Source: a virus. From it: DNA of 64,000 bases. Shown here one piece after another: positions 32,212 through 41,459 of this stretch. The notes beneath the pieces are model-generated. The model made no database searches. It was not told the origin of the DNA and saw only the letters and a list, made by a program, of their open reading frames with translations. The number at the start of each line of letters is the position of its first letter. Positions within the stretch are counted from its first letter, which is position 1. Location of the stretch: positions 1 through 64,000 of IMG/VR virus record IMGVR_UViG_3300022842_000007. One strand, given 5' to 3'. The translations under genes were made by a program, and so were the position numbers.

Positions 32212-33243
32212 ATGGCAAGTCTAGCTGACATCCGTGCCCGTCTGGCGGAACAAGAAACAAACACTAATACCCCTAAATCTGACGGGGCGATATATCCACA
32301 TTGGAATATAGACGTAGGTGCATTAGCAACTGTGCGCTTCCTACCCGATGGCGATCCAGAGAACGCATTCTTTTGGATCGAACGTCAAATCATCAAACTA
32401 CCATTTAATGGTATAAAAGGTGATACAAACTCAAAACACACCACTGTGCAAGTTCCTTGCGTAGAAATGTTTGGAGACAACTGTCCTATACTCGCAGAAG
32501 TTCGTCCTTGGTACAAAGACGAAACATTAAAAGCTATGGCAGGGAAATATTGGAAGAAACGTACTTACATCTTCCAAGGGTTTGTACGTCAAAATCCGAT
32601 CGGAGAGGACGAGACTCCTGCGAACCCAATTCGTAGATTCATTGTTGCACCACAAATCTTTGCTGGTATCAAAGCATCATTAATGGATACTGAGATTGAA
32701 GAAATGCCAACTGATTCACTGCGTGGTCTTGATTTTAATATCAGAAAGACGCAGAAAGGTGAGTATGCTGATTATGCAACTTCGTCTTGGTCTCGTAAAG
32801 AGACTGCATTGACTGAAGCAGAACAAGCGGCTGTCGATGCGCATGGTCTATGGGATCTAAAAGAATTCTTACCCAAGAAGCCAAGTGAGTCAGAGTTACG
32901 TGTTATCAAAGAAATGTTTGAAGCATCAGTTGATGGTCTTCCATATGATCTTGAGAAGTGGGGAGCATACTATCGTCCATATGGTATGCAACTACCAGAT
33001 CAGGCCTCAAAATCTGATTCTGCGGCACCAGCAGATCCTGCAACACCTGCAACACCTGCAACACCAGCAGATCCTGCACCACTACCAGAGGCGGCTATAC
33101 CACAAGCCGCATCACAGGCACCAGCTGAACCTGAGGCAAATATTCAAACCCCAAGTGCTGAACCTGTTAAAGATCCAGGTACTTCAAGTGATAAAGCACA
33201 AGACATTCTAGCAATGATTCGTGCAAGACAACGTACTGATTAA
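32212..33243 (+). CDS. gp32: Single-stranded DNA-binding protein (gp32-like)
   Basis: A 343-residue protein. The N-terminal MASLADIRARLA is the cooperativity region; the core (RFLPDGDPENAFFWIER, INKL-type surface strand IIKLPFNGIKG, VPCVEMFG, CPI, YIFQGFV) fits the gp32 OB fold, with zinc-ligand-like Cys and His scattered. Residues 258-320 are a Pro/Ala-rich linker, and the C-terminus ends AQDILAMIRARQRTD. Protects ssDNA and organises replication and recombination. AAAGGAG precedes ATG. Confidence 0.9.
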   Translation: MASLADIRARLAEQETNTNTPKSDGAIYPHWNIDVGALATVRFLPDGDPENAFFWIERQIIKLPFNGIKGDTNSKHTTVQVPCVEMFGDNCPILAEVRPWYKDETLKAMAGKYWKKRTYIFQGFVRQNPIGEDETPANPIRRFIVAPQIFAGIKASLMDTEIEEMPTDSLRGLDFNIRKTQKGEYADYATSSWSRKETALTEAEQAAVDAHGLWDLKEFLPKKPSESELRVIKEMFEASVDGLPYDLEKWGAYYRPYGMQLPDQASKSDSAAPADPATPATPATPADPAPLPEAAIPQAASQAPAEPEANIQTPSAEPVKDPGTSSDKAQDILAMIRARQRTD

Positions 33244-33253
33244 TATGGTTATC

Positions 33254-33278
33254 GGGGGAAGGCAACTTCCCCCATTTT
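33254..33278 (+). terminator. Terminator hairpin after gp32
   Basis: A 7-bp stem (GGGGGAA/TTCCCCC) with a 6-base loop, followed by ATTTTG. Similar in sequence to the hairpin after the tmRNA. Confidence 0.65.
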
Positions 33279-33292
33279 GCAGGAGAAAAACA

Positions 33293-33517
33293 ATGACCTT
33301 ACCAGAAGAAAGATTCAGGGCTCTCAAACAAGGCAAAAAATTATTAGAAGAATTATGCGACCCAGGCAAGACTCCAAGAGTTCCAAGTCTCGTTAGAGAT
33401 AGGGCCAAAGCCGCACTTAGACATTTTCCTACTGATTTTGATTTAGATGATATTTTACAAAGTTGCCCAGAGTTACTAGATAAACCAACAATTCCAAAAA
33501 AACAATCTAACCGATAG
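33293..33517 (+). CDS. Small protein resembling bacterial BPSL0761-type proteins
   Basis: A 74-residue protein from ATG 33293 (AGGAGAAAAACA upstream). MTLPEERFRALKQGKKLLEE, CDPGKTPRVPSLVRDRAKAALRHFPT resembles short bacterial proteins with ERxRAL and PxSVRDxAxxLLRHYP motifs. Function unknown. Sits between gp32 and uvsX, which suggests a replication-time role. Confidence 0.6.
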   Translation: MTLPEERFRALKQGKKLLEELCDPGKTPRVPSLVRDRAKAALRHFPTDFDLDDILQSCPELLDKPTIPKKQSNR

Positions 33518-33526
33518 GAGAATATT

Positions 33527-34609
33527 TTGGCTAAACCATTTGATGTGTCGAAATTTAGGAAAGACATAACAAAGTCCATTGAAGGACTTTCAGTAGGATT
33601 TCATGATCCAACAGACTGGATCAGTACTGGCTCATATGCACTTAATTATTTAATCAGTGGAGACTTTCATAAAGGAGTCCCCTTAGGAAAAGTAACAGTC
33701 TTTGCAGGCGAATCAGGCGCAGGTAAATCATACTTTGCCGCCGGCAACATAGTGAAGTCAGCACAAGATCAAGGTATCTTTGTAGTCTTAATTGACACAG
33801 AGAATGCACTTGATGAGGCTTGGTTACAGGCTTTGCAAGTTGACACTAGCCCAGAAAAGTTAATTAAACTTAGTATGAGTATGATCGACGATGTAGCAAA
33901 AACTATATCAACCTTTATGATAGATTACAAAGCGATGGCAGAAGAGGAACGTCCCAAAGTTCTGTTTGTAATTGATTCACTGGGTATGATGCTAACACCG
34001 ACTGATGTTGCACAGTTTGAAAAAGGTGACATGAAAGGAGATATGGGTCGAAAACCCAAAGCACTTACATCTTTAGTAAGAAACACAGTTAATATGTTCG
34101 GCAGTTACAATGTTGGACTCGTCGCAACCAATCACACATACGCATCACAAGATATGTTTGACCCAGATGACAAGATATCAGGTGGTCAAGGATTTATCTA
34201 CGCATCAAGTATCGTTGTTGCTATGAAAAAGATGAAACTGAAAGAAGATGATGATGGTAACAAGATTTCTGATGTCAGAGGTATTCGTGCAGGATGTAAA
34301 GTAATGAAGACTCGTTATGCAAAACCTTTTGAAGGTGTGCAAGTGAAGATTCCTTACGAGACGGGCATGAACCCACATTCTGGACTTGTAGACTTGTTTG
34401 AAAAAGGAGGCGTGTTAACTAAGCAAGGGAATCGTTTAAAGTACATCACTCAAGATGGCACTGAAATTCTTCAATTTAGAAAGCCTTGGGAAGCTAATGT
34501 AGACGGTTGTTTAGATAAAGTGATGGAAGAATATGCTGAAGTCAAAGAAGCACTAGACAAACAAACTAACGAACAAGCTCAGGAAACTGAAGAAGGGGTA
34601 TTACAGTGA
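33527..34609 (+). CDS. uvsX: UvsX/RecA-like recombinase
   Basis: A 360-residue RecA-family protein starting at TTG 33527 behind TAGGAGAATA. Walker A GESGAGKS (61-68), VVLIDTENALDE, Walker B KVLFVIDSLG (D150), ATNHTY and the DNA-binding loop region DDKISGGQGF are all present. Forms filaments on ssDNA and drives strand exchange for recombination-dependent replication. The C-terminus is acidic. Confidence 0.95.
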   Translation: MAKPFDVSKFRKDITKSIEGLSVGFHDPTDWISTGSYALNYLISGDFHKGVPLGKVTVFAGESGAGKSYFAAGNIVKSAQDQGIFVVLIDTENALDEAWLQALQVDTSPEKLIKLSMSMIDDVAKTISTFMIDYKAMAEEERPKVLFVIDSLGMMLTPTDVAQFEKGDMKGDMGRKPKALTSLVRNTVNMFGSYNVGLVATNHTYASQDMFDPDDKISGGQGFIYASSIVVAMKKMKLKEDDDGNKISDVRGIRAGCKVMKTRYAKPFEGVQVKIPYETGMNPHSGLVDLFEKGGVLTKQGNRLKYITQDGTEILQFRKPWEANVDGCLDKVMEEYAEVKEALDKQTNEQAQETEEGVLQ

Positions 34610-34851
34610 ACGTATCAGACTTAGCTGAAGTTTGGACACTAATCAAACCAAGTATTGTAGATGGTGATGTAAATGAAGCATCTGATCTATTGATTAATCA
34701 CTTGATTGATGGTGGACATTCTGCAATTGAACTTAAAAAAGCATTCGGAGATGACGAATCTATCACAGCGGCACTATCATATTTCACAGACGTTGATGTT
34801 GATGATAATGACGATGAGGATGAGGATGACACCGACGATAATTGGGATTAG
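34606..34851 (+). CDS. Small acidic protein downstream of uvsX
   Basis: An 81-residue protein from GTG 34606 in a GTGA overlap with the uvsX stop. The C-terminal 20 residues are almost all Asp/Glu. Composition hints at a DNA-mimic or interaction tail. Coupled translation suggests a recombination-related role; no family recognised. Confidence 0.65.
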   Translation: MNVSDLAEVWTLIKPSIVDGDVNEASDLLINHLIDGGHSAIELKKAFGDDESITAALSYFTDVDVDDNDDEDEDDTDDNWD

Positions 34852-34861
34852 TGAGCATAAA

Positions 34862-35053
34862 ATGAGTAAACCAGATCCTCATAGCTACCTTAACTTAAAC
34901 GTTTATATTAAAGACATGAAAAGTTATGCACAACGGGTAGGTAAGAACCCTAATAAATTTGAACTGTATCGGTACAAAGAGTTAGGGATTTATTCAATAA
35001 CCGATCTGGTAGCACATCGCAAAAACAATCCATGGAGCAAAGTGGACCTATGA
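34862..35053 (+). CDS. Small hypothetical protein
   Basis: A 63-residue protein starting MSKPDPHSYLNLNVYIKDMK. The frame extends back to 34706, but that part lies inside the acidic gene and reads as non-coding. Overlaps uvsY by 4 bases. Function unknown. Confidence 0.6.
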   Translation: MSKPDPHSYLNLNVYIKDMKSYAQRVGKNPNKFELYRYKELGIYSITDLVAHRKNNPWSKVDL

Positions 35054-35508
35054 ATTGGTATACCAGAGTAAGCCATGATCTGTCTGTAATACCAGACTTT
35101 ATTACTCATTATGAAAATGAGTTGATATCGTCTAAGATCGATGTACGAATTACCGGTTCGGTAGAAAAGCAAATCACTGCCTTGCCAGGTGTCACTGAGC
35201 ATCGCTTCAATCAATTACAAGAGGTTGAAGCGATACTCAATTTACTTAACATTAAATTACGCAAGATTCGCAGAACTCACTTTCAAAAGTACTTAGAGAA
35301 GTATCAACGAGCATTGACCTCGCGTGATGCTGAGAAGTATGTAGATGGTGAAGATGAAGTCATTGACTTTGAATACTTGATTAATGAGGTTGCTTTACTA
35401 AGAAACAAATATTTAGGCATAATGAAAGGATTGGACGCTAAACAGTGGCAGATGGGACACATTGTACGTCTCAGGACTGCTGGAATGGAAGATATTAGAG
35501 TAGATTAA
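35050..35508 (+). CDS. uvsY: UvsY-like recombination mediator
   Basis: A 152-residue, mainly helical protein (137 in T4). Near the C-terminus, EKYVDGEDEV, INEVALLRNKYLGIMKGLD and QMGHIVRLRTAGMEDI match the marine T4-like UvsY pattern. UvsY loads UvsX onto gp32-covered ssDNA. ATG 35050 overlaps the previous stop. Position between uvsX and uvsW supports the call. Confidence 0.8.
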   Translation: MNWYTRVSHDLSVIPDFITHYENELISSKIDVRITGSVEKQITALPGVTEHRFNQLQEVEAILNLLNIKLRKIRRTHFQKYLEKYQRALTSRDAEKYVDGEDEVIDFEYLINEVALLRNKYLGIMKGLDAKQWQMGHIVRLRTAGMEDIRVD

Positions 35509-35539
35509 GTATTATTTTACAAATTAAAGTGAAAAAGTG

Positions 35540-35569
35540 TTGACAACCTTACCCAAAAGGTGTTAAGAT
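35540..35569 (+). promoter_or_regulatory. Sigma70-like promoter
   Basis: TTGACA (35540-35545), 18-bp spacer, TAAGAT (35564-35569), 42 bases before the AAA ATPase ATG. Confidence 0.65.
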
Positions 35570-35610
35570 AACATCTTTAAACGCACTGACACTCTAAGGT
35601 AGAAAATAAT

Positions 35611-36663
35611 ATGTCTAAAAATATAGTTGTTAAATTTGGCGAATACAGAAATCAGCCAATTGTTAATCAAGAATTCGTTCTCGTTAAAGGCTTCTCAGAA
35701 GGCAAACGCGGTCCTTATATCACTGTTAGAAACGATGGTCAATTTCCAAATATCAGCACTGCTAATGTTAAAGTAAAACTTAATAACGTTAATGATGTTC
35801 TTTGGAGTGGTGACCCAGTACTAGCAAGTGAATTTATCTCGCAACCTGGTGTTGTAGAAGAAGATTTAATCATAGAATCTGATGATGAGGCTATGGACAG
35901 AATCAGAAGTAGATTCGATATCTTAGATGATATGGCGGCTGCCGCTATCAGTGGAGACATTAGAGCAATGATCGTCTCAGGTCCTCCAGGAGTAGGCAAG
36001 TCATATGGTGTTGAACAGCAAATGATAGGTGCTTCGTTGTTTAGTCAACTGGAAAAAAATGTATTACCTCGATATGAAGTCGTTAAGGGAGCGATGACAG
36101 CATTGGGACTTTACAGAGTTCTTTATAAGTTTTCTGATCCCAAGAACGTCTTGGTGTTTGATGACTGTGATTCGGTATTTACTGATGATCTTGCTCTTAA
36201 CATTCTTAAAGCGGCATTAGATTCAGGTAAGTCTAGGAAGATTTGCTGGAACTCAGATTCAAGTCTATTACGTAAAGAAGACATTCCAAACTCATTCGAG
36301 TTCAAAGGTAGTGCAATCTTTATTACTAACTTGAAGTTCGAGAACATTAAGTCTAAGAAGTTACAAGATCACTTGGATGCTTTGCAATCTAGGTGTCACT
36401 TTCTCGATCTAACTATCGATACTGATCGCGACAAGATGTTGCGTATCAAACAAGTTGACAGAGATTGTGCTGGTGGCCTGTTTAGAGATTACGATTTCGA
36501 AGACGGTGAAGATGAACAGGTACTTCAGTTTATGGAAGATAACGCAGACAGGTTAAGAGAAGTCTCAATGAGAATGGCTCTTAAACTCGCTGACTTGTTT
36601 AAGATCCAGAAGGACAATAACTGGGTCTTGTTAGCTGAATCAACTTGTATGCGTAGAGGTTAA
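35611..36663 (+). CDS. AAA+ ATPase of T4-like marine phages
   Basis: A 350-residue protein. After an N-terminal beta-rich domain (1-90) come Walker A VSGPPGVGKS (122-131), Walker B VLVFDDCDS and sensor 1 SAIFITNLKF. It has its own promoter and terminator, so it is a single-gene unit inside the replication block. No gp44-specific signature is seen, so it is not called as a clamp loader. Specific role unknown. Confidence 0.7.
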   Translation: MSKNIVVKFGEYRNQPIVNQEFVLVKGFSEGKRGPYITVRNDGQFPNISTANVKVKLNNVNDVLWSGDPVLASEFISQPGVVEEDLIIESDDEAMDRIRSRFDILDDMAAAAISGDIRAMIVSGPPGVGKSYGVEQQMIGASLFSQLEKNVLPRYEVVKGAMTALGLYRVLYKFSDPKNVLVFDDCDSVFTDDLALNILKAALDSGKSRKICWNSDSSLLRKEDIPNSFEFKGSAIFITNLKFENIKSKKLQDHLDALQSRCHFLDLTIDTDRDKMLRIKQVDRDCAGGLFRDYDFEDGEDEQVLQFMEDNADRLREVSMRMALKLADLFKIQKDNNWVLLAESTCMRRG

Positions 36664-36683
36664 AACTCTGTGTCAGGAGTGTT

Positions 36684-36707
36684 GGCGCCTTTCGGGGCGC
36701 CTTTTTT
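36684..36707 (+). terminator. Rho-independent terminator
   Basis: A palindromic GGCGCC stem on both sides of a TTTCGG loop (36684-36701), followed directly by six T. The clearest intrinsic terminator in the window. Confidence 0.9.
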
Positions 36708-36720
36708 ATTACCAAACAGT

Positions 36721-36749
36721 TTGGTTTAATAGTTTAAAGGATATATAAT
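36721..36749 (+). promoter_or_regulatory. Sigma70-like promoter
   Basis: TTGGTT (36721-36726), 17-bp spacer, TATAAT (36744-36749), 7 bases before ATG 36756. The transcript would be nearly leaderless. Confidence 0.6.
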
Positions 36750-36755
36750 ATACAC

Positions 36756-37787
36756 ATGAGAGACGAATTTACATGCAAAGAACATATCCTTTGGTTTATG
36801 ATGACCAATGCCATTAGCTTGTCTCATTACGATCATAAATTTATTTCCAATATGCAAGTGTTCACGCACGAAAAGAAACAAATTACAAGCAACCAATCAG
36901 CGTTATTTAATAAGTTACTGGGTAAATACACAAAGCAATTAATTAAATGTAAAAAGGATCCAGTAGAACTTGTAAAACTTCCATGGAAATGCGAAGTAAT
37001 TTCAAGTCTGCCTCAATATACTAATGCTAATGTTGCCTACGATTCTGAGAATAACCTATTAACAGTTAGGGCGCCATTCAAAAGGCAGTTCCTTCAATAT
37101 CAGCAGGGAAAGAAGGGAAATCCATGGCTATGGAATCCAACGAAAAAACGATATGAGGCTGTACCCGATACAAGAGCATTACGGGTTGCATATGATCATT
37201 TGCCCAAGTTTTTCAATACTGTGTATCACGATGGCCTCAATGATCTAATAGCCGAGATGGAAAAAGAAAAACAGCAATTCAATCGGCCAACACTGACCAT
37301 TATTAATGGAGAATATGTTGTTGCAGTTTCCAATAAAATATTAGATGAGAAACTCGAAGGAATAGAACTTAATGCTACACCACAATGCCTGTATCAAATG
37401 TCATTACTGGGCATCAGCGTAGACAGCATCATCTTACAAAACGATCCTAAGTTGCTGTTTGCTTCTAAATACGCTAATGAATGTGATGTAGATGATTTAG
37501 ATAAGATTCTGTCATGGATAGCTGAGTTGGGTTGTCGTTACCTGAGCCACCAATACAGCATGGGTGGAGAAATCGGCGGAGAAGTAAGACGGGCACTTGA
37601 AAAGGCAGGCATAGCGTTAATACCACCTGGGCCTAAGTTCGACAAGATAGCGAAGAAAAAATGTAACAACACCTTGCCAATGTTGTGTCAATTTACTTCT
37701 ACTATTAACTCGGACCAACATCATGGAGCCGGTGCTGTTGGTAAAATAATTGTAATAAAAAATGGAAGAGCGATAAAAATATTATGA
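36756..37787 (+). CDS. Hypothetical replication-block protein
   Basis: A 343-residue protein with no recognised family. Residues 95-150 (NLLTVRAPFKRQFLQYQQGKKGNPWLWNPTKKRYE, in two parts) are basic with aromatic residues and could bind nucleic acid, as in the N-terminal arms of some helicases. It overlaps uvsW by 4 bases and shares its transcript, so a partner role with UvsW is plausible. Confidence 0.65.
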   Translation: MRDEFTCKEHILWFMMTNAISLSHYDHKFISNMQVFTHEKKQITSNQSALFNKLLGKYTKQLIKCKKDPVELVKLPWKCEVISSLPQYTNANVAYDSENNLLTVRAPFKRQFLQYQQGKKGNPWLWNPTKKRYEAVPDTRALRVAYDHLPKFFNTVYHDGLNDLIAEMEKEKQQFNRPTLTIINGEYVVAVSNKILDEKLEGIELNATPQCLYQMSLLGISVDSIILQNDPKLLFASKYANECDVDDLDKILSWIAELGCRYLSHQYSMGGEIGGEVRRALEKAGIALIPPGPKFDKIAKKKCNNTLPMLCQFTSTINSDQHHGAGAVGKIIVIKNGRAIKIL

Positions 37788-39247
37788 GCAAAGGAACTGC
37801 TATACTTAAAATTAAAGACGAGGTCAATCTCAAGATTGAAGGGCTTGACCTCGATGCTCGCAGAACATTGATGCAGAAATTCGAGTACGAAGTCCCTGGC
37901 GCACGTTATATGCCTGCTGTAAAACTAGGCAGATGGAATGGTAAAGTAAGTTACTGTTCATTAGCAGGATCAACGTTTATTAATTTACTCCCTGAGATTA
38001 TACCAATCTTAGAAGACCTTAATTATAATATTGAGTTAGCAGACCTAAGAGAATATAAGACTTCGTTCAACTTCTCTGAGATCACATCTGAATCATATGC
38101 AGAGTGTAAGTGGCCTAAGGGTCACGTACATGAAGGAGAGTCTATTAAGCTAAGAGACTATCAAGTAGAAATTATTAATCAGTTCTTGGCACACCCTCAA
38201 TCGATTCAAGAAATAGCAACTGGCGCAGGTAAGACTATCATGTCAGCCGCCTTGAGTCATAGTGTAGAATCATATGGTCGTAGCATTGTCATTGTTCCCA
38301 ATAAGAGCTTGGTAACACAGACAGAAGAGGATTACATTAACCTGGGATTGGAGGTTGGTGTTTATTTTGGTGACAGAAAAGAATACTTTAAACAACATAC
38401 AATCTGCACATGGCAGTCGCTGAACAATCTATTAAAGAATACTAAAAAAGGCGAAGCACTATGCACGATAGACGAATTTATAGAAGGGGTAGTCTGTGTG
38501 ATAGTAGATGAAGTGCATATGGCAAAAGCAGATGCATTAAAGACATTATTAACTGGTGTTATGGCTCATGTTCCCATACGTTGGGGACTGACAGGAACCG
38601 TCCCTAAAGCACATTACGAACGATTAGCACTACAAGTTAGTCTTGGCGAAGTTATTAACAAATTGTCTGCCAGTGAGTTGCAGGACCAGGGAGTGTTAGC
38701 AAAATGTCATGTGAACATAATGCAACTGCAAGACAACGCGGACTTTGGTGATTATCAAGGTGAGTTAAAATATTTACTCGGCGATAAAAAACGATTAGAC
38801 AAATTGGCTAGTCTTATAGATGCAATATCTCTGTCAGGAAACACTCTGATACTAGTAGATCGTATCAATGCAGGCCATGAATTAGTCGAGCGTTTAGACG
38901 ATGCAGTATTTGTATCAGGAGGAATGAAAGTTGTTGACAGAAAAGAAGAATATGACGATGTGGCCACGGCTACTAATAAAATTATTGTTGCTACTTACGG
39001 CGTGGCTAGTACTGGTATTAATATTCCTAGGATTTTTAATCTTGTACTCCTTGAACCAGGTAAGAGTTTTGTTCGTGTCATACAGTCTATCGGTCGTGGC
39101 ATTCGTAAAGCAGAAGACAAAGATTTTGTTCAAATCTGGGACTTGACAAGTTCATGTAAATTTGCAAAAAGGCATTTGACACAGCGCAAGGCTTTCTACA
39201 AAGAAGCAAACTATCCATTTGTTGTTGAGAAAATACAATACAAATGA
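37784..39247 (+). CDS. uvsW: UvsW-like DNA/RNA helicase
   Basis: A 487-residue superfamily 2 helicase. LRDYQVEIINQFL, Walker A ATGAGKT (145-151), DEVH box VIVDEVHMAKA (about 242-252), LTGTVP (motif III), ASTGINIPRI (motif V) and QSIGRGIRK (motif VI). In T4, UvsW unwinds R-loops and branched DNA, switching from origin to recombination-dependent replication. Confidence 0.93.
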   Translation: MSKGTAILKIKDEVNLKIEGLDLDARRTLMQKFEYEVPGARYMPAVKLGRWNGKVSYCSLAGSTFINLLPEIIPILEDLNYNIELADLREYKTSFNFSEITSESYAECKWPKGHVHEGESIKLRDYQVEIINQFLAHPQSIQEIATGAGKTIMSAALSHSVESYGRSIVIVPNKSLVTQTEEDYINLGLEVGVYFGDRKEYFKQHTICTWQSLNNLLKNTKKGEALCTIDEFIEGVVCVIVDEVHMAKADALKTLLTGVMAHVPIRWGLTGTVPKAHYERLALQVSLGEVINKLSASELQDQGVLAKCHVNIMQLQDNADFGDYQGELKYLLGDKKRLDKLASLIDAISLSGNTLILVDRINAGHELVERLDDAVFVSGGMKVVDRKEEYDDVATATNKIIVATYGVASTGINIPRIFNLVLLEPGKSFVRVIQSIGRGIRKAEDKDFVQIWDLTSSCKFAKRHLTQRKAFYKEANYPFVVEKIQYK

Positions 39248-39293
39248 TACCATTAAACTTGACTATCCTACTAGGAGCAGTTACAATAACATC

Positions 39294-39797
39294 ATGAGAA
39301 TATTAACACTAGAAGAAAACCTGTACTATAATTTAGAAACACTTCCGGAAGAGATTGATGATATGCGATTTGCAATATTAGACAACTCTAATCCGTCGTA
39401 TGTGGATTACTATTACATACCATTAATCTTTATTGAATCTTTCAATGCACCAGCAGTCGTATTGCAGATAGGTAACAGACAGATTAAGATGCCAGTTGAT
39501 TGGCAAGTGTTAATAGGTGATGAAGAAGGAGGAGATTTAGAAACGCTCCCACTCTCAAGTCTAAACGATAGAGGTTTCTCTGTATTTGCGTTCAATCCTT
39601 TAAGTTCATTCTCACCTAGTTTCTTACCAATCGAAATAGTTGACATCTATTCTGATGTGACATGGTATGCTCCTAGACTACGCAATGGTCAGTTCCTGTG
39701 CGTGCCTATTGATGATAGTCCTAAGCCAAGATGTGTTTATTTCATTAAGGAGATAAGTCGTAATTGTGAGATCGTAGACTATGCACAGGTATTCTGA
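39294..39797 (+). CDS. Conserved hypothetical protein
   Basis: A 167-residue protein from ATG 39294 (MRILTLEENLYYN). Beta-rich middle: MPVDWQVLIGDEEGGDLE and WYAPRLRNGQFLCVPI. It sits between uvsW and the gp62-like gene. Size and sequence do not fit a sliding clamp. Function unknown. Confidence 0.65.
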   Translation: MRILTLEENLYYNLETLPEEIDDMRFAILDNSNPSYVDYYYIPLIFIESFNAPAVVLQIGNRQIKMPVDWQVLIGDEEGGDLETLPLSSLNDRGFSVFAFNPLSSFSPSFLPIEIVDIYSDVTWYAPRLRNGQFLCVPIDDSPKPRCVYFIKEISRNCEIVDYAQVF

Positions 39798-39799
39798 AA

Positions 39800-40387
39800 A
39801 TGGCTAAGGCGAAGGTTCCGATTGAAGAGAAGTTTGAGAAACAAGAGTTTGACTTATTTGAGGCAATTACTGCTATCGATAACAAAGATTATGGTTATTA
39901 CGATAGACTAACTCCAGAACAGCAAAGGAAGTTTGTTCCTTATATGATGTTACATTGGATCAGTGCGGTAAACGGTTCGCGAAAAATGGCACAGTATTAT
40001 TTACAGAGTGTAGACTATCATGCTAACAAGTACGTGTTTAATGAAAATGTGATCAAGCATCCTAAACTACAGTGGTTGATGTTGTGTTCAGCCAGTCCCG
40101 GTATTGGTAAACAATATCATGCATGGATACCGCAAATTAAAGCAGGTGTATCTAAGTTGAGAGACAAAGCAATACCAAAAGATATTAAAACGTATTTTAA
40201 AAAGATATATCCTGCACTAACAGTGGGAGATTTGGCAGAAATGTCAGAAGCATATTGCGATCAACATAAACGCAAAATGTATTTGGCAAGCAAATTCCCT
40301 GAATTAAAATTTGATGAGGTAGAATTACTGAGTGACATCGTTACCGAAAATGACATCGAAGAATACGAAAAAGAACTCGGCAACTAA
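39800..40387 (+). CDS. gp62: Probable clamp-loader small subunit (gp62-like)
   Basis: A 195-residue protein (187 in T4 gp62). Segment KLQWLMLCSASPGIGKQYHAWI aligns by eye with the LMAAVPRGKRYGKW block of T4 gp62. In T4, gp62 with four gp44 subunits loads the gp45 clamp; gp44 and gp45 are not in this window. Location in the replication block supports the call, which rests on one short motif. Confidence 0.6.
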   Translation: MAKAKVPIEEKFEKQEFDLFEAITAIDNKDYGYYDRLTPEQQRKFVPYMMLHWISAVNGSRKMAQYYLQSVDYHANKYVFNENVIKHPKLQWLMLCSASPGIGKQYHAWIPQIKAGVSKLRDKAIPKDIKTYFKKIYPALTVGDLAEMSEAYCDQHKRKMYLASKFPELKFDEVELLSDIVTENDIEEYEKELGN

Positions 40388-41057
40388 ATTCGGTTGTGAC
40401 TTCTGCGGTCGTAAATTTCTTAGAGAGAGTACGATTGAAGTACACCTATGTGAAAGTAAACGTAGATGGAGTGACAAAGGCCTTAAAGGCAATCGTATTG
40501 GGTTCGCCGCTTGGTTAAACTTTTATGCAAAGAATACGCCAACCAAAAAGCAAAAAACATATTTGGATTTTGTTAAAAGTTCCTATTATATTGCATTCGT
40601 TAAGTTTGGTCATTATTGTGTTAACATAAGATGCATCAATATCAATCAATATGCAGATTGGTTACTGAAGAGTCAAATCAAGATAGACAAGTGGACGAGT
40701 GATACAAATTACACTAGATTTATTGTGGAGTATCTTAGAGCAGAAGATCCATTAGATGCAATTGCTCGTAGTATAGAATCTGCGATTAACATTGCACAGG
40801 ACGCAAAGATAGAGAACCACGATACTTTTAGATATGGTCCTCCGAATAAAATCTGTTACGAAATAACATCAGGTAGAATCTCTCCTTGGATTTTGTATCA
40901 AAGTAAATCTGGAGTAGAGTTTTTAGGGAAATTAGATTCAGGTCAACAAAACATGATATTAGAATACATCGATCCAGAACTATGGGCCATTAAGTTCTTA
41001 AGAAACACTGACATCATTAGTGAAGTAAAAGATTTACTCAATCAAGCAGGTTATTAA
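40350..41057 (+). CDS. Zinc-finger protein of T4-like marine phages
   Basis: About 235 residues. FGCDFCGRKFLRESTIEVHLC (near residues 14-34) is a C2H2/C2HC-type finger. The remainder (GFAAWLNFYAKN, FVKSSYYIAFVKFGHYC, WTSDTNYTRFIVEYL) is aromatic-rich. It overlaps the gp62-like gene; a GTG at 40332 is an alternative start. Possibly a nucleic-acid-binding regulator; role unknown. Confidence 0.65.
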   Translation: MTSKNTKKNSATKFGCDFCGRKFLRESTIEVHLCESKRRWSDKGLKGNRIGFAAWLNFYAKNTPTKKQKTYLDFVKSSYYIAFVKFGHYCVNIRCININQYADWLLKSQIKIDKWTSDTNYTRFIVEYLRAEDPLDAIARSIESAINIAQDAKIENHDTFRYGPPNKICYEITSGRISPWILYQSKSGVEFLGKLDSGQQNMILEYIDPELWAIKFLRNTDIISEVKDLLNQAGY

Positions 41058-41459
41058 ATGGCCAGTATAGTATCTAAAAAACTTGATAATAGATTCACTG
41101 GCTATAAACATTTTAAATATCGTGCTAATTTGACCTCGTCCCAGCCAGTGCCAGAGATGTTTAGTTCAACACAAGGCGGCTATGCTGATTTAATCAATAT
41201 CATAGACCACGTTAAATTGCGAGATTGGTGCTGGGATACTTGGGGACCAAGCTGTGACTTAAAAGACTATATTAGAATTGCTGAACTAAGAGTATTTCTT
41301 GCTGTCAATGAGCGCACCAGACAGTCTGAAGATTATGAACTTAATGAACATTGGTGCTTTTCTAATGAATCAATAGTAAACACCAGAATAGGAAGAGAAC
41401 GTCGAATTTATTTAGCAGGTGATGCAGAACTTGCATGGCTAGGCCTAAAATGGCAATAA
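41058..41459 (+). CDS. Hypothetical protein
   Basis: A 133-residue protein, Trp-rich near the middle (LRDWCWDTWGPSCDLKDY). It starts immediately after the zinc-finger gene and overlaps the oxygenase start. Family unknown. Confidence 0.6.
   Translation: MASIVSKKLDNRFTGYKHFKYRANLTSSQPVPEMFSSTQGGYADLINIIDHVKLRDWCWDTWGPSCDLKDYIRIAELRVFLAVNERTRQSEDYELNEHWCFSNESIVNTRIGRERRIYLAGDAELAWLGLKWQ

Noticed and set aside
32885-33211. 108-residue forward frame, His/Gln-rich
   Set aside because: It is an alternate frame of the Pro/Ala linker of gp32.
35611-36663. AAA ATPase considered as clamp-loader gp44
   Set aside because: The P-loop and Walker B alone do not show gp44; it lies in a separate single-gene unit away from the gp62-like gene.
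39294-39797. Considered as sliding clamp gp45 because it lies next to the gp62-like gene
   Set aside because: It is too short at 167 residues and shows no clamp-type duplicated domains.
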